DNA of 50,296 nucleotides, from contig JBBIKG010000022.1 of assembly GCA_037445555.1 (NCBI GenBank), positions 1-50,296 on the forward strand, given 5' to 3'. A program made the position numbers and the translations under genes. Shown piece by piece: positions 10,109 to 18,810 of this stretch; within the stretch, counting starts at the first letter, position 1, and every line of letters begins with the position of its first letter. The notes beneath the pieces are model-generated. The model was not told the DNA's origin and did no database searches. It was given only the letters and a program-made list of their open reading frames with translations. The stretch comes from JAAYJT01 sp037445555. GTDB taxonomy: Bacteria > Bacteroidota > Bacteroidia > Bacteroidales > JAAYJT01.

Positions 10109-10902
10109 CCTGGCTCGAGGCATTGCTACTTGGACTCTTGCAGGGCATTACCGAATTTTTGCCGGTAAGCAGCAGCGGCCACATTGAAATTGGCAAAGCG
10201 TTGTTCGCTGTTGTCAATGAGGACAACCTGGCATTTTCAATCATTGTACATGCGGCTACTATGTTAAGCATCGTAGTGGTTTTTTGGCGCGAGATTATGC
10301 GAATTTTCCGGGGCTTGCTGCTTTTTCGCTGGAATGAAGAAACGCAGTTCATGTTCTATATCATTGTGTCCATGATCCCCGTAGGCATAGTCGGGTTGGT
10401 GTTTGAAAAATACATCGACCAGCTGTTTGAAGGACGTCTGGCATTAGTGGGGAGCATGCTCCTTATTACTTCGGTATTATTGTTTATAACCAGGCGAAAA
10501 AGCGATTCAGGGAAAAAAATTGGTCTGATTCAGGCTATAATTATTGGGCTCGCTCAGGCTATTGCCGTGATACCGGGCATATCCCGTTCGGGTGCTACCA
10601 TAGCCACGGCGCTGATAATGGGCGTAAATAAGCAGCAGGCCACTCGGTTCTCCTTCCTAATGGTTATTCCACCCATTGCCGGAGCCACACTCTTAAAGAT
10701 TAAAGATATTGCTGCATCGCCCTCGTTTTACCAAACCCAGGCGGCTCCTCTTATCATAGGTTTTATAGCCGCTTTTGTGTCAGGCTTGCTAGCCTGCAAA
10801 TGGATGATTTCCCTGGTTGACAAGGGAAAAATATCATGGTTTGCCGTCTATTGTGCCATTGCAGGCCTCGGAGCTATTCTCGTCGGGCTGTTTGTTTATT
10901 AA
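10105..10902 (+). CDS. uppP: Undecaprenyl-diphosphatase
   Basis: The 265-residue polytopic membrane enzyme removes a phosphate from undecaprenyl diphosphate, recycling the lipid carrier for peptidoglycan and other cell-wall polymers. The two family signatures are present: GITEFLPVSSSGH near the N-terminus, with the conserved Glu and Ser/His residues, and PGISRSGATI near residue 157. About eight hydrophobic segments are visible and length is normal. The ATG overlaps the stop of the upstream DUF3098 gene, and truB starts 12 bases downstream, so these genes form one operon. Confidence 0.97.
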   Translation: MTWLEALLLGLLQGITEFLPVSSSGHIEIGKALFAVVNEDNLAFSIIVHAATMLSIVVVFWREIMRIFRGLLLFRWNEETQFMFYIIVSMIPVGIVGLVFEKYIDQLFEGRLALVGSMLLITSVLLFITRRKSDSGKKIGLIQAIIIGLAQAIAVIPGISRSGATIATALIMGVNKQQATRFSFLMVIPPIAGATLLKIKDIAASPSFYQTQAAPLIIGFIAAFVSGLLACKWMISLVDKGKISWFAVYCAIAGLGAILVGLFVY

Positions 10903-10914
10903 CACTCTCCACTA

Positions 10915-11619
10915 TTGAACACTGCTTCTCTTTTCGATTTTACTGCGGGCGAAGTCTTGCTTGTCAACAAACCCATTGGCTGGACCTCGTTTGATGTGGT
11001 GAATAAACTGCGTTATTCGATCAAAACGCTTTTGGGCATTAAGAAAATAAAGATCGGCCACGCCGGCACACTCGATCCACTTGCCACAGGGTTGTTGATT
11101 ATTTGCACCGGAGGACGCACCAAGGATATCGATCAGTTCCAGAACCTCGATAAGGAATACAGCGGCATAATACGTCTCGGGGCCACAACACCCTCCTATG
11201 ACCTTGAAACACCCATATCGCGAACTTTTGGGTATGGGCATATTTCTGAAAAAGACATCCTGGAGGCAATGTCAACACTGACTGGTCACATACAACAAGT
11301 TCCACCACCCTATTCGGCCATAAAAATTGATGGCAGGCGTGCCTACGAGTATGCCCGAAAAAATAACGATGTGACTATTCGGCCCCGCCAGGTTACCATA
11401 CACAGCTTTGAGCTTTCAGGCTGCCATCTGCCCGATATTAGTTTTAAGGTCAACTGCAGCAAGGGAACCTACATTCGGTCACTGGCAAATGATTTGGGCA
11501 CCTTACTGGCATGCGGGGGCCATCTTGTTAAACTTTGTCGCGAACAAATCGGTTCGTTCAATCTACAATCGGCCTACGAGCTTGACGATTTGCTGGCTTC
11601 GATTGCCGGTCAGGCTTAA
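10915..11619 (+). CDS. truB: tRNA pseudouridine(55) synthase
   Basis: The 234-residue enzyme converts U55 in the T-loop of tRNAs to pseudouridine. The N-terminal motif LLVNKPIGWTSFDVVNKLR is typical of TruB. The catalytic segment GHAGTLDPLATG holds the nucleophilic Asp, and GTYIRSLANDLG matches the later conserved motif. The frame begins at a TTG at 10915. No ATG lies nearby and the TTG gives a normal N-terminus, so it is taken as the start. It follows uppP by 12 bases in the same operon. Confidence 0.95.
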   Translation: MNTASLFDFTAGEVLLVNKPIGWTSFDVVNKLRYSIKTLLGIKKIKIGHAGTLDPLATGLLIICTGGRTKDIDQFQNLDKEYSGIIRLGATTPSYDLETPISRTFGYGHISEKDILEAMSTLTGHIQQVPPPYSAIKIDGRRAYEYARKNNDVTIRPRQVTIHSFELSGCHLPDISFKVNCSKGTYIRSLANDLGTLLACGGHLVKLCREQIGSFNLQSAYELDDLLASIAGQA

Positions 11620-11649
11620 AATAATTCAATTTTATAATTGCATAAGCCT
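11612..11649 (+). other. Nested inverted repeat spanning the truB stop
   Basis: A 7-bp perfect stem (AGGCTTA 11612-11618, TAAGCCT 11643-11649) encloses a second 5-bp stem (CAATT 11627-11631, AATTG 11636-11640). The left arm contains the truB stop codon and the right arm touches the -33 TTG of the queA promoter. It lacks a T-run after the stem, so it is at best a weak terminator or a messenger-end hairpin. Confidence 0.4.
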
Positions 11650-11679
11650 TGATTTTCTGATGGTAAAGCACTATCTTTG
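11649..11679 (+). promoter_or_regulatory. queA promoter, Bacteroidota type
   Basis: TATCTTTG at 11672-11679 matches TAnnTTTG exactly, with TTG at 11649-11651 as the -33 element after a 20-base spacer. Transcription would start near 11686, leaving a leader of about 33 bases before the queA ATG. Confidence 0.65.
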
Positions 11680-11718
11680 CGCCCCTTTTTGAACAGCAAA
11701 AATCGAAAACGCTCATAT

Positions 11719-12774
11719 ATGAAACTATCGCAATTCCGTTATCACCTACCCAACGATCTGGTTGCTCTCCACCCCCCGCAAAACCGTGATGAATCGCGCC
11801 TCATGGTTCTGAACAGGAGGGCCAAAACCATCGAGCACCGCATTTTTACTAATATCCTGGAATATTTCGATGATGGAGATGTCATGATCCTTAACAACAC
11901 GAAAGTGTTTCCGGCGCTGCTGACTGGAGAAAAAGAAAAAACGGGAGCCAAGATTTCGGTCTTTCTGCTTCGAGAGCTGAATGCTGAATCAAAGCTTTGG
12001 GATGTGTTGGTGGATCCTGCCCGTAAAATCCGTATTGGAAATAAGCTGTATTTTGGTGACGATGACTCATTGGTCGCCGAAGTGATTGACAACACCACCT
12101 CGCGTGGCCGCACCATTCGCTTCCTGTATGACGGATCGCATGAGGAGTTTATCCGCACAATCGAGTCATTGGGCCAACCGCCTATTCCGGAAGAAATTCA
12201 ACGTTTCCGCGAGATCGTTCCCGAAGATCGAGACCGCTACCAAACCATTTATGCGAAAAACGTCGGGGCGGTTGCCGCTCCCACTGCCGGGCTTCACTTC
12301 AGCCGCGAACTGATGAAACGTCTCGAGCTTAAGGGGGTTGACTTTGCAGAGATCACCCTGCATGTTGGCGTTGGAAACTTCAGGGCCATCGAGGTCGAGG
12401 ACCTCACCAAACATAAGCCCGACTCGGAGGAAATGCTCATAGAGGATCTGTGCGCATCAATCGTAAACAGGGCAAAGGAGAACAAAAAGAAAATCTGTGC
12501 CGTGGGAACCACCACCATGAAAGCCATTGAGTCGTCCGTTTCAATCGGTGGCCTCCTGAAACCCTATAAAGGCTGGACCAACAAATTTATTTTCCCCCCA
12601 TATAATTTCAGCATTGCCAACACCATGATCAGTAATTTTCATCCGCCTCAATCGCCTATGATGATGCAGGTGGCGGCTTTTACCGGCTATGAATTTCTGA
12701 TGGATGCCTATAAAAAAGCTGTCGAAGAGAAATACAGGTTCTTTTCCTACGGGGATGCAATGCTCATTATTTAG
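11719..12774 (+). CDS. queA: S-adenosylmethionine:tRNA ribosyltransferase-isomerase
   Basis: The 351-residue enzyme transfers the ribosyl part of S-adenosylmethionine onto preQ1-modified tRNA, making epoxyqueuosine. The N-terminus MKLSQFRYHLPNDLVALHP is typical. It is followed by DVMILNNTKVFPALL, GQPPIPEEIQR, a QTIYAKNVGAVAAPTAGLHF core and the conserved C-terminal NFHPPQSPMMMQVAAFTG. The open frame extends 14 codons upstream to 11677, but those residues lie inside the promoter region. The ATG at 11719 matches the family N-terminus. Confidence 0.96.
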   Translation: MKLSQFRYHLPNDLVALHPPQNRDESRLMVLNRRAKTIEHRIFTNILEYFDDGDVMILNNTKVFPALLTGEKEKTGAKISVFLLRELNAESKLWDVLVDPARKIRIGNKLYFGDDDSLVAEVIDNTTSRGRTIRFLYDGSHEEFIRTIESLGQPPIPEEIQRFREIVPEDRDRYQTIYAKNVGAVAAPTAGLHFSRELMKRLELKGVDFAEITLHVGVGNFRAIEVEDLTKHKPDSEEMLIEDLCASIVNRAKENKKKICAVGTTTMKAIESSVSIGGLLKPYKGWTNKFIFPPYNFSIANTMISNFHPPQSPMMMQVAAFTGYEFLMDAYKKAVEEKYRFFSYGDAMLII

Positions 12775-12820
12775 TCTCATTTCTGTCTCGGTATTTAATG
12801 GCTAATTGCAGCCTGCGTTA

Positions 12821-12854
12821 TTGTCATCATGGATCGCATTTCTTACTACCTTTG
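12821..12854 (+). promoter_or_regulatory. ispD promoter, Bacteroidota type
   Basis: TACCTTTG at 12847-12854 matches TAnnTTTG. A TTG at 12821-12823 lies 23 bases upstream as a possible -33 element. The site lies in the 175-base gap between queA and ispD and would serve ispD and the cation transporter. Confidence 0.5.
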
Positions 12855-12949
12855 ATGAATCCCGAATTAAAGAGACGTGTGGTTAGGTCAACAATACACA
12901 TACGGTGGGTGGGGATAACGAATTGTTACGACAGGCTGATGATCATTTT

Positions 12950-13633
12950 ATGCTGAATTATTACGCCGTCATCGTTGCAGCAGGCTCGGGAAGCCGTTTT
13001 GGAGGCGGGCATCCCAAGCAGTTTCAGCTTCTGTCCGGGCAGCCCATTCTTATGTACTCTATTCAAACCTTCTGTGCTGCCATTGAATCAATCAAAATCA
13101 TCGTGGTTTTGCCCGAAGAATACATTTGGCTTTGGAAAAAGCTGTGTATCGAGCACGTGTTTTTTATACCTCATGAAATCATTGACGGCGGCCCGGAGAG
13201 ATTTCTTTCGGTCAAGCGTGGTCTTTCTCTGGTAAACGGTGATGGCTTGGTGGCCATACATGACGGCGCCCGGCCGTTGGCATCGGGCGAAATGATCAAG
13301 CGTCTATTTGCAATGGCCCGTGTGCGCAAATGCGTGGCGCCGGCCATACAACCACCTGACTCAGTACGTCTGGTGGAAGGGGCGCACAGCAAACCGATTA
13401 AGCGCAGTAATATCAGGTTGATACAAACCCCACAGGTATTCGATATTAAAACCCTTCAGCGGGCCTATCAGCAAAACTTTCATCCCTCGTTTACTGACGA
13501 TGCCACCGTTGTTGAATCTATCGGCGGAGTTGTTACGCTTGTCGAGGGAGAGCAAACCAATATCAAAATCACACTTCCTCATGACTTATTATATGCTGAA
13601 TCAATCCTTAACTCCTTAAACCCTGATCCTTGA
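12950..13633 (+). CDS. ispD: 2-C-methyl-D-erythritol 4-phosphate cytidylyltransferase
   Basis: The 227-residue enzyme joins CTP and methylerythritol phosphate in the non-mevalonate isoprenoid pathway. The nucleotide-binding motif AAGSGSRFGGGHPKQF is at the N-terminus. IHDGARPL, with the metal-binding Asp, and QTPQVFD in the C-terminal third are both family signatures. The frame is open from 12905, but the first 15 residues do not fit the family; the ATG at 12950 gives MLNYYAVIVAAGSGSR. The stop overlaps the TTG start of the next gene by four bases. Confidence 0.96.
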   Translation: MLNYYAVIVAAGSGSRFGGGHPKQFQLLSGQPILMYSIQTFCAAIESIKIIVVLPEEYIWLWKKLCIEHVFFIPHEIIDGGPERFLSVKRGLSLVNGDGLVAIHDGARPLASGEMIKRLFAMARVRKCVAPAIQPPDSVRLVEGAHSKPIKRSNIRLIQTPQVFDIKTLQRAYQQNFHPSFTDDATVVESIGGVVTLVEGEQTNIKITLPHDLLYAESILNSLNPDP

Positions 13634-14499
13634 ACAATCTAAGAATAACTGAAAAAGGGCGGTTAGCTCTACGCGAAGGCTGGGTGTCGCTTGGGGTTAA
13701 CAGCTTGTTATTTTTTATCAAAATGTGGGCGGGTATCGTGAGCGGATCCATTGCCATCATTGCCGACGCCTGGCACACACTAAGTGATTCATTTACCTCG
13801 ATTGTGCTTTTGCTTGGGTTAAAATTTTCAACCCGACCTGCTGATGAAAATCATCCGTTCGGGCACGGCAGGGCAGAGGTAATTTCTTCTTTGATTATTG
13901 GTATTTTGCTTTCAGTAGTAGGATTTGAGTTCTTGTCCGGGTCCATATCCAAGTTGCAGAATCGCGAACAAGCCACCTATGGGCTTTTTGCCATTATTGC
14001 CACTATTACTTCGGTAGCGGTGAAAGAAGGCCTTGCACAGTACGCCTTGTCTATATATCGAAAAACCAGGGTCACGGCTGTAAAAGCCGACGCATGGCAT
14101 CACCGCAGCGATGCGCTTTCGTCGGTACTGATTCTTATCGGGATTTTTATTGGTCGCCAGTTTTGGTGGATGGACGGAGTTTTGGGCATATTTGTGTCTC
14201 TTGCCTTGTTTTATGCAGCCTATGACATAATTAAGGATTCAACTGCGGCTTTGCTCGGTGAGGTTCCGGATGCTGAACTCATGAAAAGCCTCGACGAGAT
14301 TTCAACCCAGGTCAAGAACGGCATCAACCTGCATCATGTTCACATTCATCGCTACGGAAACCATACCGAGCTTACCTGTCATATAAAACTCCCTCCCGAC
14401 ATGCCGTTGGTTGAGGCTCATCATTATGCCACCGACATTGAAAACTCTATTTTTGAAAAAGTTGGGATCATAGCTACCATTCACATGGAGCCGGCCTGA
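13630..14499 (+). CDS. Cation diffusion facilitator family transporter
   Basis: The 289-residue inner-membrane protein exports divalent metals (zinc, iron, manganese or similar) against protons. The paired HxxxD metal-site motifs are visible at H49/D53 (ADAWHTLSDS) and H157/D161 (ADAWHHRSDA), within the usual six-helix layout. A soluble C-terminal domain rich in His (HHVHIHRYGNHTE) follows. The start is a TTG at 13630 that overlaps the ispD stop (TTGA), giving MNNLRITEKGRLALREGW. The metal carried cannot be told from the sequence. Confidence 0.9.
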   Translation: MNNLRITEKGRLALREGWVSLGVNSLLFFIKMWAGIVSGSIAIIADAWHTLSDSFTSIVLLLGLKFSTRPADENHPFGHGRAEVISSLIIGILLSVVGFEFLSGSISKLQNREQATYGLFAIIATITSVAVKEGLAQYALSIYRKTRVTAVKADAWHHRSDALSSVLILIGIFIGRQFWWMDGVLGIFVSLALFYAAYDIIKDSTAALLGEVPDAELMKSLDEISTQVKNGINLHHVHIHRYGNHTELTCHIKLPPDMPLVEAHHYATDIENSIFEKVGIIATIHMEPA

Positions 14500-14546
14500 T
14501 GCCGGGTATTTTAATTAAAGCCTGTTTTTGGCGAGCAAAAACCAAA

Positions 14547-14577
14547 CCGCCGGCATTTGTCACTACCGGCGGCTTTT
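14547..14577 (+). terminator. Rho-independent terminator after the cation transporter gene
   Basis: A 7-bp GC-rich perfect stem (CCGCCGG 14547-14553, CCGGCGG 14566-14572) with a 12-base loop is followed by CTTTT. On the minus strand the stem is followed by TTTGGTTTTTG. It may therefore also stop the convergent pectin operon that ends at 14685. Confidence 0.8.
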
Positions 14578-14684
14578 CTAACCTCATCCAAAATTCGCGT
14601 GAGCATATAACCCACCTCCAGATATCAGGAAGAGGGTTCTATTTTGTAATTATATTATTGCAAATCATTTTATTTCACCGATAA

Positions 14685-16106
14685 TCAGCGGTTGAGATTC
14701 CATGGCTTTCCGTTGATTGATACATTGTCAAGAACCAGATTTTCGTAAAAATCCATGGCATTTTCCTTTTCAACTCCGTTAAACTTACAGTTTTTTATAA
14801 AAATGTTGCTTACCGGAGACCGTTTGTATGCCTTGATATAAACAGCCCTTTCACTGCTTTGACTTAAGATGTTTTCAATGTTAATATTCCTGACGACTGG
14901 GGTAAACTGTCCGGCATCACCTTCTTCATAATCAAAATCCACGTGAAGTATAGCCTGCTTAACTCTGCCTACATTTATGTTTCGCACAAAAACATTCTCT
15001 ATCACCCCGCCTCTGACCGAGTTGGTCTTGATCCTGATGATTCGATCGAGGTTAGGGCTGTCCATGACACAGTCTTCGGCAAAAACGTTGCGTACGCTTC
15101 CCGAAATTTCGCTTCCCATCACCACGCCCCCATGACCATCGCGCATGGTGCAACGGCGCACAATAATGTTCTCCGACGGCACATTTACTCGCCTGCCATC
15201 GCTATTACGTCCCGACTTGATCGCGATACAATCATCGCCTGTATCAAAGTAACTGTCGGTGATCAGAATATTCCGGCTCGATTCGGGGTTACAGCCATCG
15301 TTGTTCGGGCCATGGCTTTTAACCGAAATATTTGATATGGTGATGTTTTCAGAAAGCACGGGATGAATTACCCACATGGGCGAATTGATGATGGTAAAAC
15401 CCTCGAGCAATATATTTTTACATCTGTAGAATTGTACGAAGTTGGGCCTTAGATAATGCCCGGGGCCAAACATGCGTTGCTCAACCGGCACCCCTTCGTC
15501 AGCCATTTTTTTCAACAGGGTATTGGAGGCAGCCTGGTTTTGTGGGGTGACCTCCCATGTGCGCCGGGACCATGAGCCCTTCCATGGCCACCAATGTGTT
15601 GCATCGCTCTGTCCGTCCAGTATCCCTTCGCCGGTTATGGCAACGTTTTCCTGTTCAAACGCATAGATGAACGGTGAGTAGTTGTAACATTCCGTACCCT
15701 CCCACCTTGTGAACACCAGTGGAAGGTAGTCATTTTCGTCACGGCTGAATTTAAGCACTGCTCCGCTCGCTATGTGGAGGTTTATGTTTGATTTCAGGTG
15801 GATAGCCCCGGTCAGAAACGTACCCTCGGGAACCAGCACGATGCCGCCACCAGCCTCAAAACATGCCTTTATGGCATCGCTGATAGCTGAAGTTGCAAGC
15901 ATTGTACCGTCGGCTTTGGCGCCGTAATTAACGATGTTAAAGGTCTTGCTAGGGAAAACAGGAGCTTTGATTTGAGCAAGGATTTCATCGGCCGTTTTCC
16001 ATGACACCTTGCCGGACTCCTGACCCGCCCCTTGTGTGCACGATGAAATAATCTGTGTTAATATTATCAAACTGATCATCAGTGTGCTTCTTAATATCTT
16101 GCTCAT
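14685..16106 (-). CDS. Glycoside hydrolase family 28 (polygalacturonase-type) lipoprotein
   Basis: The 473-residue protein folds as a right-handed beta-helix and should hydrolyse alpha-1,4-galacturonosyl bonds in pectin or its oligomers. All GH28 catalytic elements are present: NND (268-270), GDDC (Asp291 and Asp292), GHG (324-326) and RIK (358-360). A hydrophobic N-terminus ending in IISSC (Cys23) suggests a lipoprotein, so it probably works in the periplasm or on the outer membrane. It is the last gene of the pectin operon, 42 bases or so below the GH105 gene. Whether it is exo- or endo-acting, or prefers rhamnogalacturonan, cannot be settled by eye. Confidence 0.93.
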   Translation of the reverse strand: MSKILRSTLMISLIILTQIISSCTQGAGQESGKVSWKTADEILAQIKAPVFPSKTFNIVNYGAKADGTMLATSAISDAIKACFEAGGGIVLVPEGTFLTGAIHLKSNINLHIASGAVLKFSRDENDYLPLVFTRWEGTECYNYSPFIYAFEQENVAITGEGILDGQSDATHWWPWKGSWSRRTWEVTPQNQAASNTLLKKMADEGVPVEQRMFGPGHYLRPNFVQFYRCKNILLEGFTIINSPMWVIHPVLSENITISNISVKSHGPNNDGCNPESSRNILITDSYFDTGDDCIAIKSGRNSDGRRVNVPSENIIVRRCTMRDGHGGVVMGSEISGSVRNVFAEDCVMDSPNLDRIIRIKTNSVRGGVIENVFVRNINVGRVKQAILHVDFDYEEGDAGQFTPVVRNINIENILSQSSERAVYIKAYKRSPVSNIFIKNCKFNGVEKENAMDFYENLVLDNVSINGKPWNLNR

Positions 16107-16148
16107 GGTTGCCGATATTTAATTTTGATTGAATAATGTATTTCACGC

Positions 16149-17393
16149 TTAATTGCTTTTAAGGCCCGAATAACCCGTTTTGGCCATTTCAAGGCTAAGT
16201 AAAATAAAGGGACCCACTCCTTTTGGATCGTTGCTGCGGATGGGTTCACTGATATAATATTCGTAGGACCCGTCGCGGTATGGATTTCCGCCTAGACCTG
16301 CCACGCCGCATATTTGGTTCAGGTTTATGATTCCATTATCTTCGTACGAAACAAAATGCTCAAGTATTCCATCAAAGGCTCTGCGGGCCTGGAGCATGAG
16401 CGAGGGATCAAGATATTGATTATTTATTCCTTTGACGAGGGTATATGCATACATGCATGAAGCTGAGGCCTCGAGGTAATTACCGTCTCGTCCCATTTGG
16501 TCAACTACCTGGTACCATAAACCGGTATCTGGATCCTGGTATGTAAGTAATGCTTTAACAAGGCGGTTCAGTATGGCGATCAGTTCCTGCCTTTCAGAAT
16601 GGCCGGCAGGTATATAGTCAAGTAAATCGACCAGGGCCATGGCATACCACCCCATGGCTCTTCCCCAGAAATGCGGCGAGTGTCCGGTTTTAGGGTCTGC
16701 CCATTGCTGGGCGCGGCTTTCATCATAGGCGTGATACAGTAAACCTGTGACAGAGTCACGGGTTCTCATTTCAACTAATTTAATCTGATGGGCCACGTCA
16801 TCAAAATTCTGCGGCTCGTTAAAGGCCTGCCCATAGCGTGCATAGAATGGCGCTTGCATGTAAACACCGTCAAGCCAAACCTGATTGGGATAAATTTTTT
16901 TGTGCCAGAAGGCGCCTTCCGAAATCCTTGGCTGCAACTTCAGCTGGGTTCGCAATGTCTGTAATGCGTTAAGATAGCGTGCATCGCCGCTTATACTGTA
17001 AAGATCAAACAGGTTTATGCCGGGACAAATGTGGTCAATGTTGAAATTTTCAACTTCATAGTTATGCCCAATATTTCCCTGGGCATCAATCATCTCATCA
17101 TAGTAGGTCTTGATATACTGAAAGTAACGATCATCACTTGTGGTCTCCCACACTTTCCGAGCAGCCATCAGCATAAGCCCGTGCGTATAATTCCATTTAG
17201 GTTTCTTTTCAAAATCGATGCTCCAGGCCTGGGGGTTTCGAACCATTTCAGACTCTAGCATCCATACGTGCCAGGGCTTATCGGATGTTTTTTTGCCCGC
17301 CCCCCCCTGACAAGCGTATAAAGCGAACATTAACATAACCGAAAACAATATCCCCGGACAGAGGATTCGGTGGATGTTGAATATATTTTTCAT
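16149..17393 (-). CDS. Glycoside hydrolase family 105 unsaturated uronyl hydrolase
   Basis: The product should remove the 4,5-unsaturated galacturonate from the non-reducing end of oligomers made by pectin lyases. The (alpha/alpha)6-barrel signatures are present: NFNIDHICPG, VWLDGVYMQAPFYARYG with the putative catalytic Asp (residue 175 from this start), and HFWGRAMGWYAMALVDLL. The frame is open from 17426, but the ATG at 17393 gives a cleaner signal (MKNIFNIHRILCPG) with a possible lipidated Cys28. The 414-residue length suits GH105. A G8 tract on the coding strand (plus 17300-17307) lies just after that Cys. It sits between the T9SS lyase and GH28 genes. Confidence 0.92.
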   Translation of the reverse strand: MKNIFNIHRILCPGILFSVMLMFALYACQGGAGKKTSDKPWHVWMLESEMVRNPQAWSIDFEKKPKWNYTHGLMLMAARKVWETTSDDRYFQYIKTYYDEMIDAQGNIGHNYEVENFNIDHICPGINLFDLYSISGDARYLNALQTLRTQLKLQPRISEGAFWHKKIYPNQVWLDGVYMQAPFYARYGQAFNEPQNFDDVAHQIKLVEMRTRDSVTGLLYHAYDESRAQQWADPKTGHSPHFWGRAMGWYAMALVDLLDYIPAGHSERQELIAILNRLVKALLTYQDPDTGLWYQVVDQMGRDGNYLEASASCMYAYTLVKGINNQYLDPSLMLQARRAFDGILEHFVSYEDNGIINLNQICGVAGLGGNPYRDGSYEYYISEPIRSNDPKGVGPFILLSLEMAKTGYSGLKSN

Positions 17394-17428
17394 AATGTAT
17401 TTTTTACTTGATGAAAGGGCGTTCACGC

Positions 17429-18733
17429 TTAGTTTACAAAGAGTTTTCGGGTGGTTCGGTATCCATTTAATTCGATTGAGAGTAGGTAAACGCCCATCTG
17501 AAGCTGATGCCGATCAATGGTATAATGGTTTTTACCTGGAGCAGCCATTCTTCCGGGCAGCCCAAAAACCTCACGTCCTGCCAGATCCAGTACCGAAACA
17601 TTAATCATTGCGGCCTCTGACAGCGTAATTACAACATTGGTCTGAACTTGAAAAGGGTTGGGATATACCTGAACAATATCATCTATGCTCACGCCGGTTG
17701 AAGAAATGACAGTGGTTTGTCTGGTTTCTGCTCCTGCATTTAGCATAACTATCGTTTTTACATCCTCGGCACGACTAAGCGTGTAAGAATAATAGTTGGA
17801 AGGGTTCCACATAATACCGCCGGGTTTGGTTTGCATGAGACCGCTGTTGATGAGTATACTGCCAATATCTTGTATGTATCCCGGCAGCGCCTCCGTATCA
17901 ATAAAGCTTAGCGGATAGAGTATTTTTTCAAAATAATTATTCTCAGAGTAGATTTTTGCCGCCACTCCAATACCAATTCCATATCCGTTACTGGTAGTAT
18001 ATCCCATAGCCTTGCCATAACCACCCATATTGTAGTAATAGTTGTTGAACAAATGCACCATTCCATATCGCACCCTTGGGTGGCGTTGTGTAGTTTCGTC
18101 AAACCAGTTGTGGTGCAGGGTCACCTTGTACCTGTCGGTGTAGGTATCGGTATCACTGTTACCGATCAGGCATGTTTTATTGTTTGCACTGAATTTGCAA
18201 TAGGAAACAGTTATATAATCAGCTCCGTTTGATATATCAACCGATCCGTCGCCTTGCCTGAGGAAAGTACAATGATCAATCCAAATGTGATGACAAGTAC
18301 CTTTTACCTGTATTCCATCCCAGTCCTGTTCTTTACCGTCCCAGTCGCCCTGCAGGTAGGTATCGGCAATGGTGAGGTTTTTAAAGATAATATTTTTCTG
18401 ATTATCCCCTATCCGGAATCCGCCTTCTGATAACCCTGCGCCCGGCCCAAGTCCGATGACGGTTTTATTTGACAAAACGTTGATTAGTCTTCCTTTAGGG
18501 CTGATCAAAATCATTCCTTCCACCTGAATGATGTAAGGGTCGGCATGTCCACAGTACTGTATCAACTGATCCATGGTGGTAATCTTCACGGTCAATCCAC
18601 CTGCCCCGCCTGTTGTTCCGTTCTGACCGCTTGCGTTCACTGAAGCCCAACCGAGGGGTCCTGTAGAAACGCTTGCCGATACGGTCACAAGCTGCAGGAG
18701 ATAAATGACTATAACCAAAAACAACTGTTTCAT
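17429..18733 (-). CDS. Pectate lyase family 1 with T9SS C-terminal sorting domain
   Basis: The 434-residue protein should cleave polygalacturonate by beta-elimination, leaving unsaturated ends for the GH105 enzyme. A signal peptide (MKQLFLVIVIYLLQ) precedes a parallel beta-helix with the Pec_lyase_C motifs HIWIDHCTFLRQGDGSVD and HHNWFDETTQRHPRVRYG. The latter includes the catalytic Arg region. The last 80 residues (VYPNPFQVQTNVVITL through GVYLLSIELNG to RKLFVN) form a type A sorting domain, so export by the type IX system to the surface or medium is expected. It is the only enzyme in the operon with such a tail. Confidence 0.94.
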   Translation of the reverse strand: MKQLFLVIVIYLLQLVTVSASVSTGPLGWASVNASGQNGTTGGAGGLTVKITTMDQLIQYCGHADPYIIQVEGMILISPKGRLINVLSNKTVIGLGPGAGLSEGGFRIGDNQKNIIFKNLTIADTYLQGDWDGKEQDWDGIQVKGTCHHIWIDHCTFLRQGDGSVDISNGADYITVSYCKFSANNKTCLIGNSDTDTYTDRYKVTLHHNWFDETTQRHPRVRYGMVHLFNNYYYNMGGYGKAMGYTTSNGYGIGIGVAAKIYSENNYFEKILYPLSFIDTEALPGYIQDIGSILINSGLMQTKPGGIMWNPSNYYSYTLSRAEDVKTIVMLNAGAETRQTTVISSTGVSIDDIVQVYPNPFQVQTNVVITLSEAAMINVSVLDLAGREVFGLPGRMAAPGKNHYTIDRHQLQMGVYLLSIELNGYRTTRKLFVN

Positions 18734-18810
18734 TGCACCACAAACAAAACAAGGATGAAGGGGTTAGCTGAAGACGTATTCCATTGCTTCAGCTAACCCG
18801 TCACAATTGA

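Noticed and set aside
12905..12949. Upstream extension of ispD
   Set aside because: The residues are outside the family and the ATG at 12950 gives the standard N-terminus.
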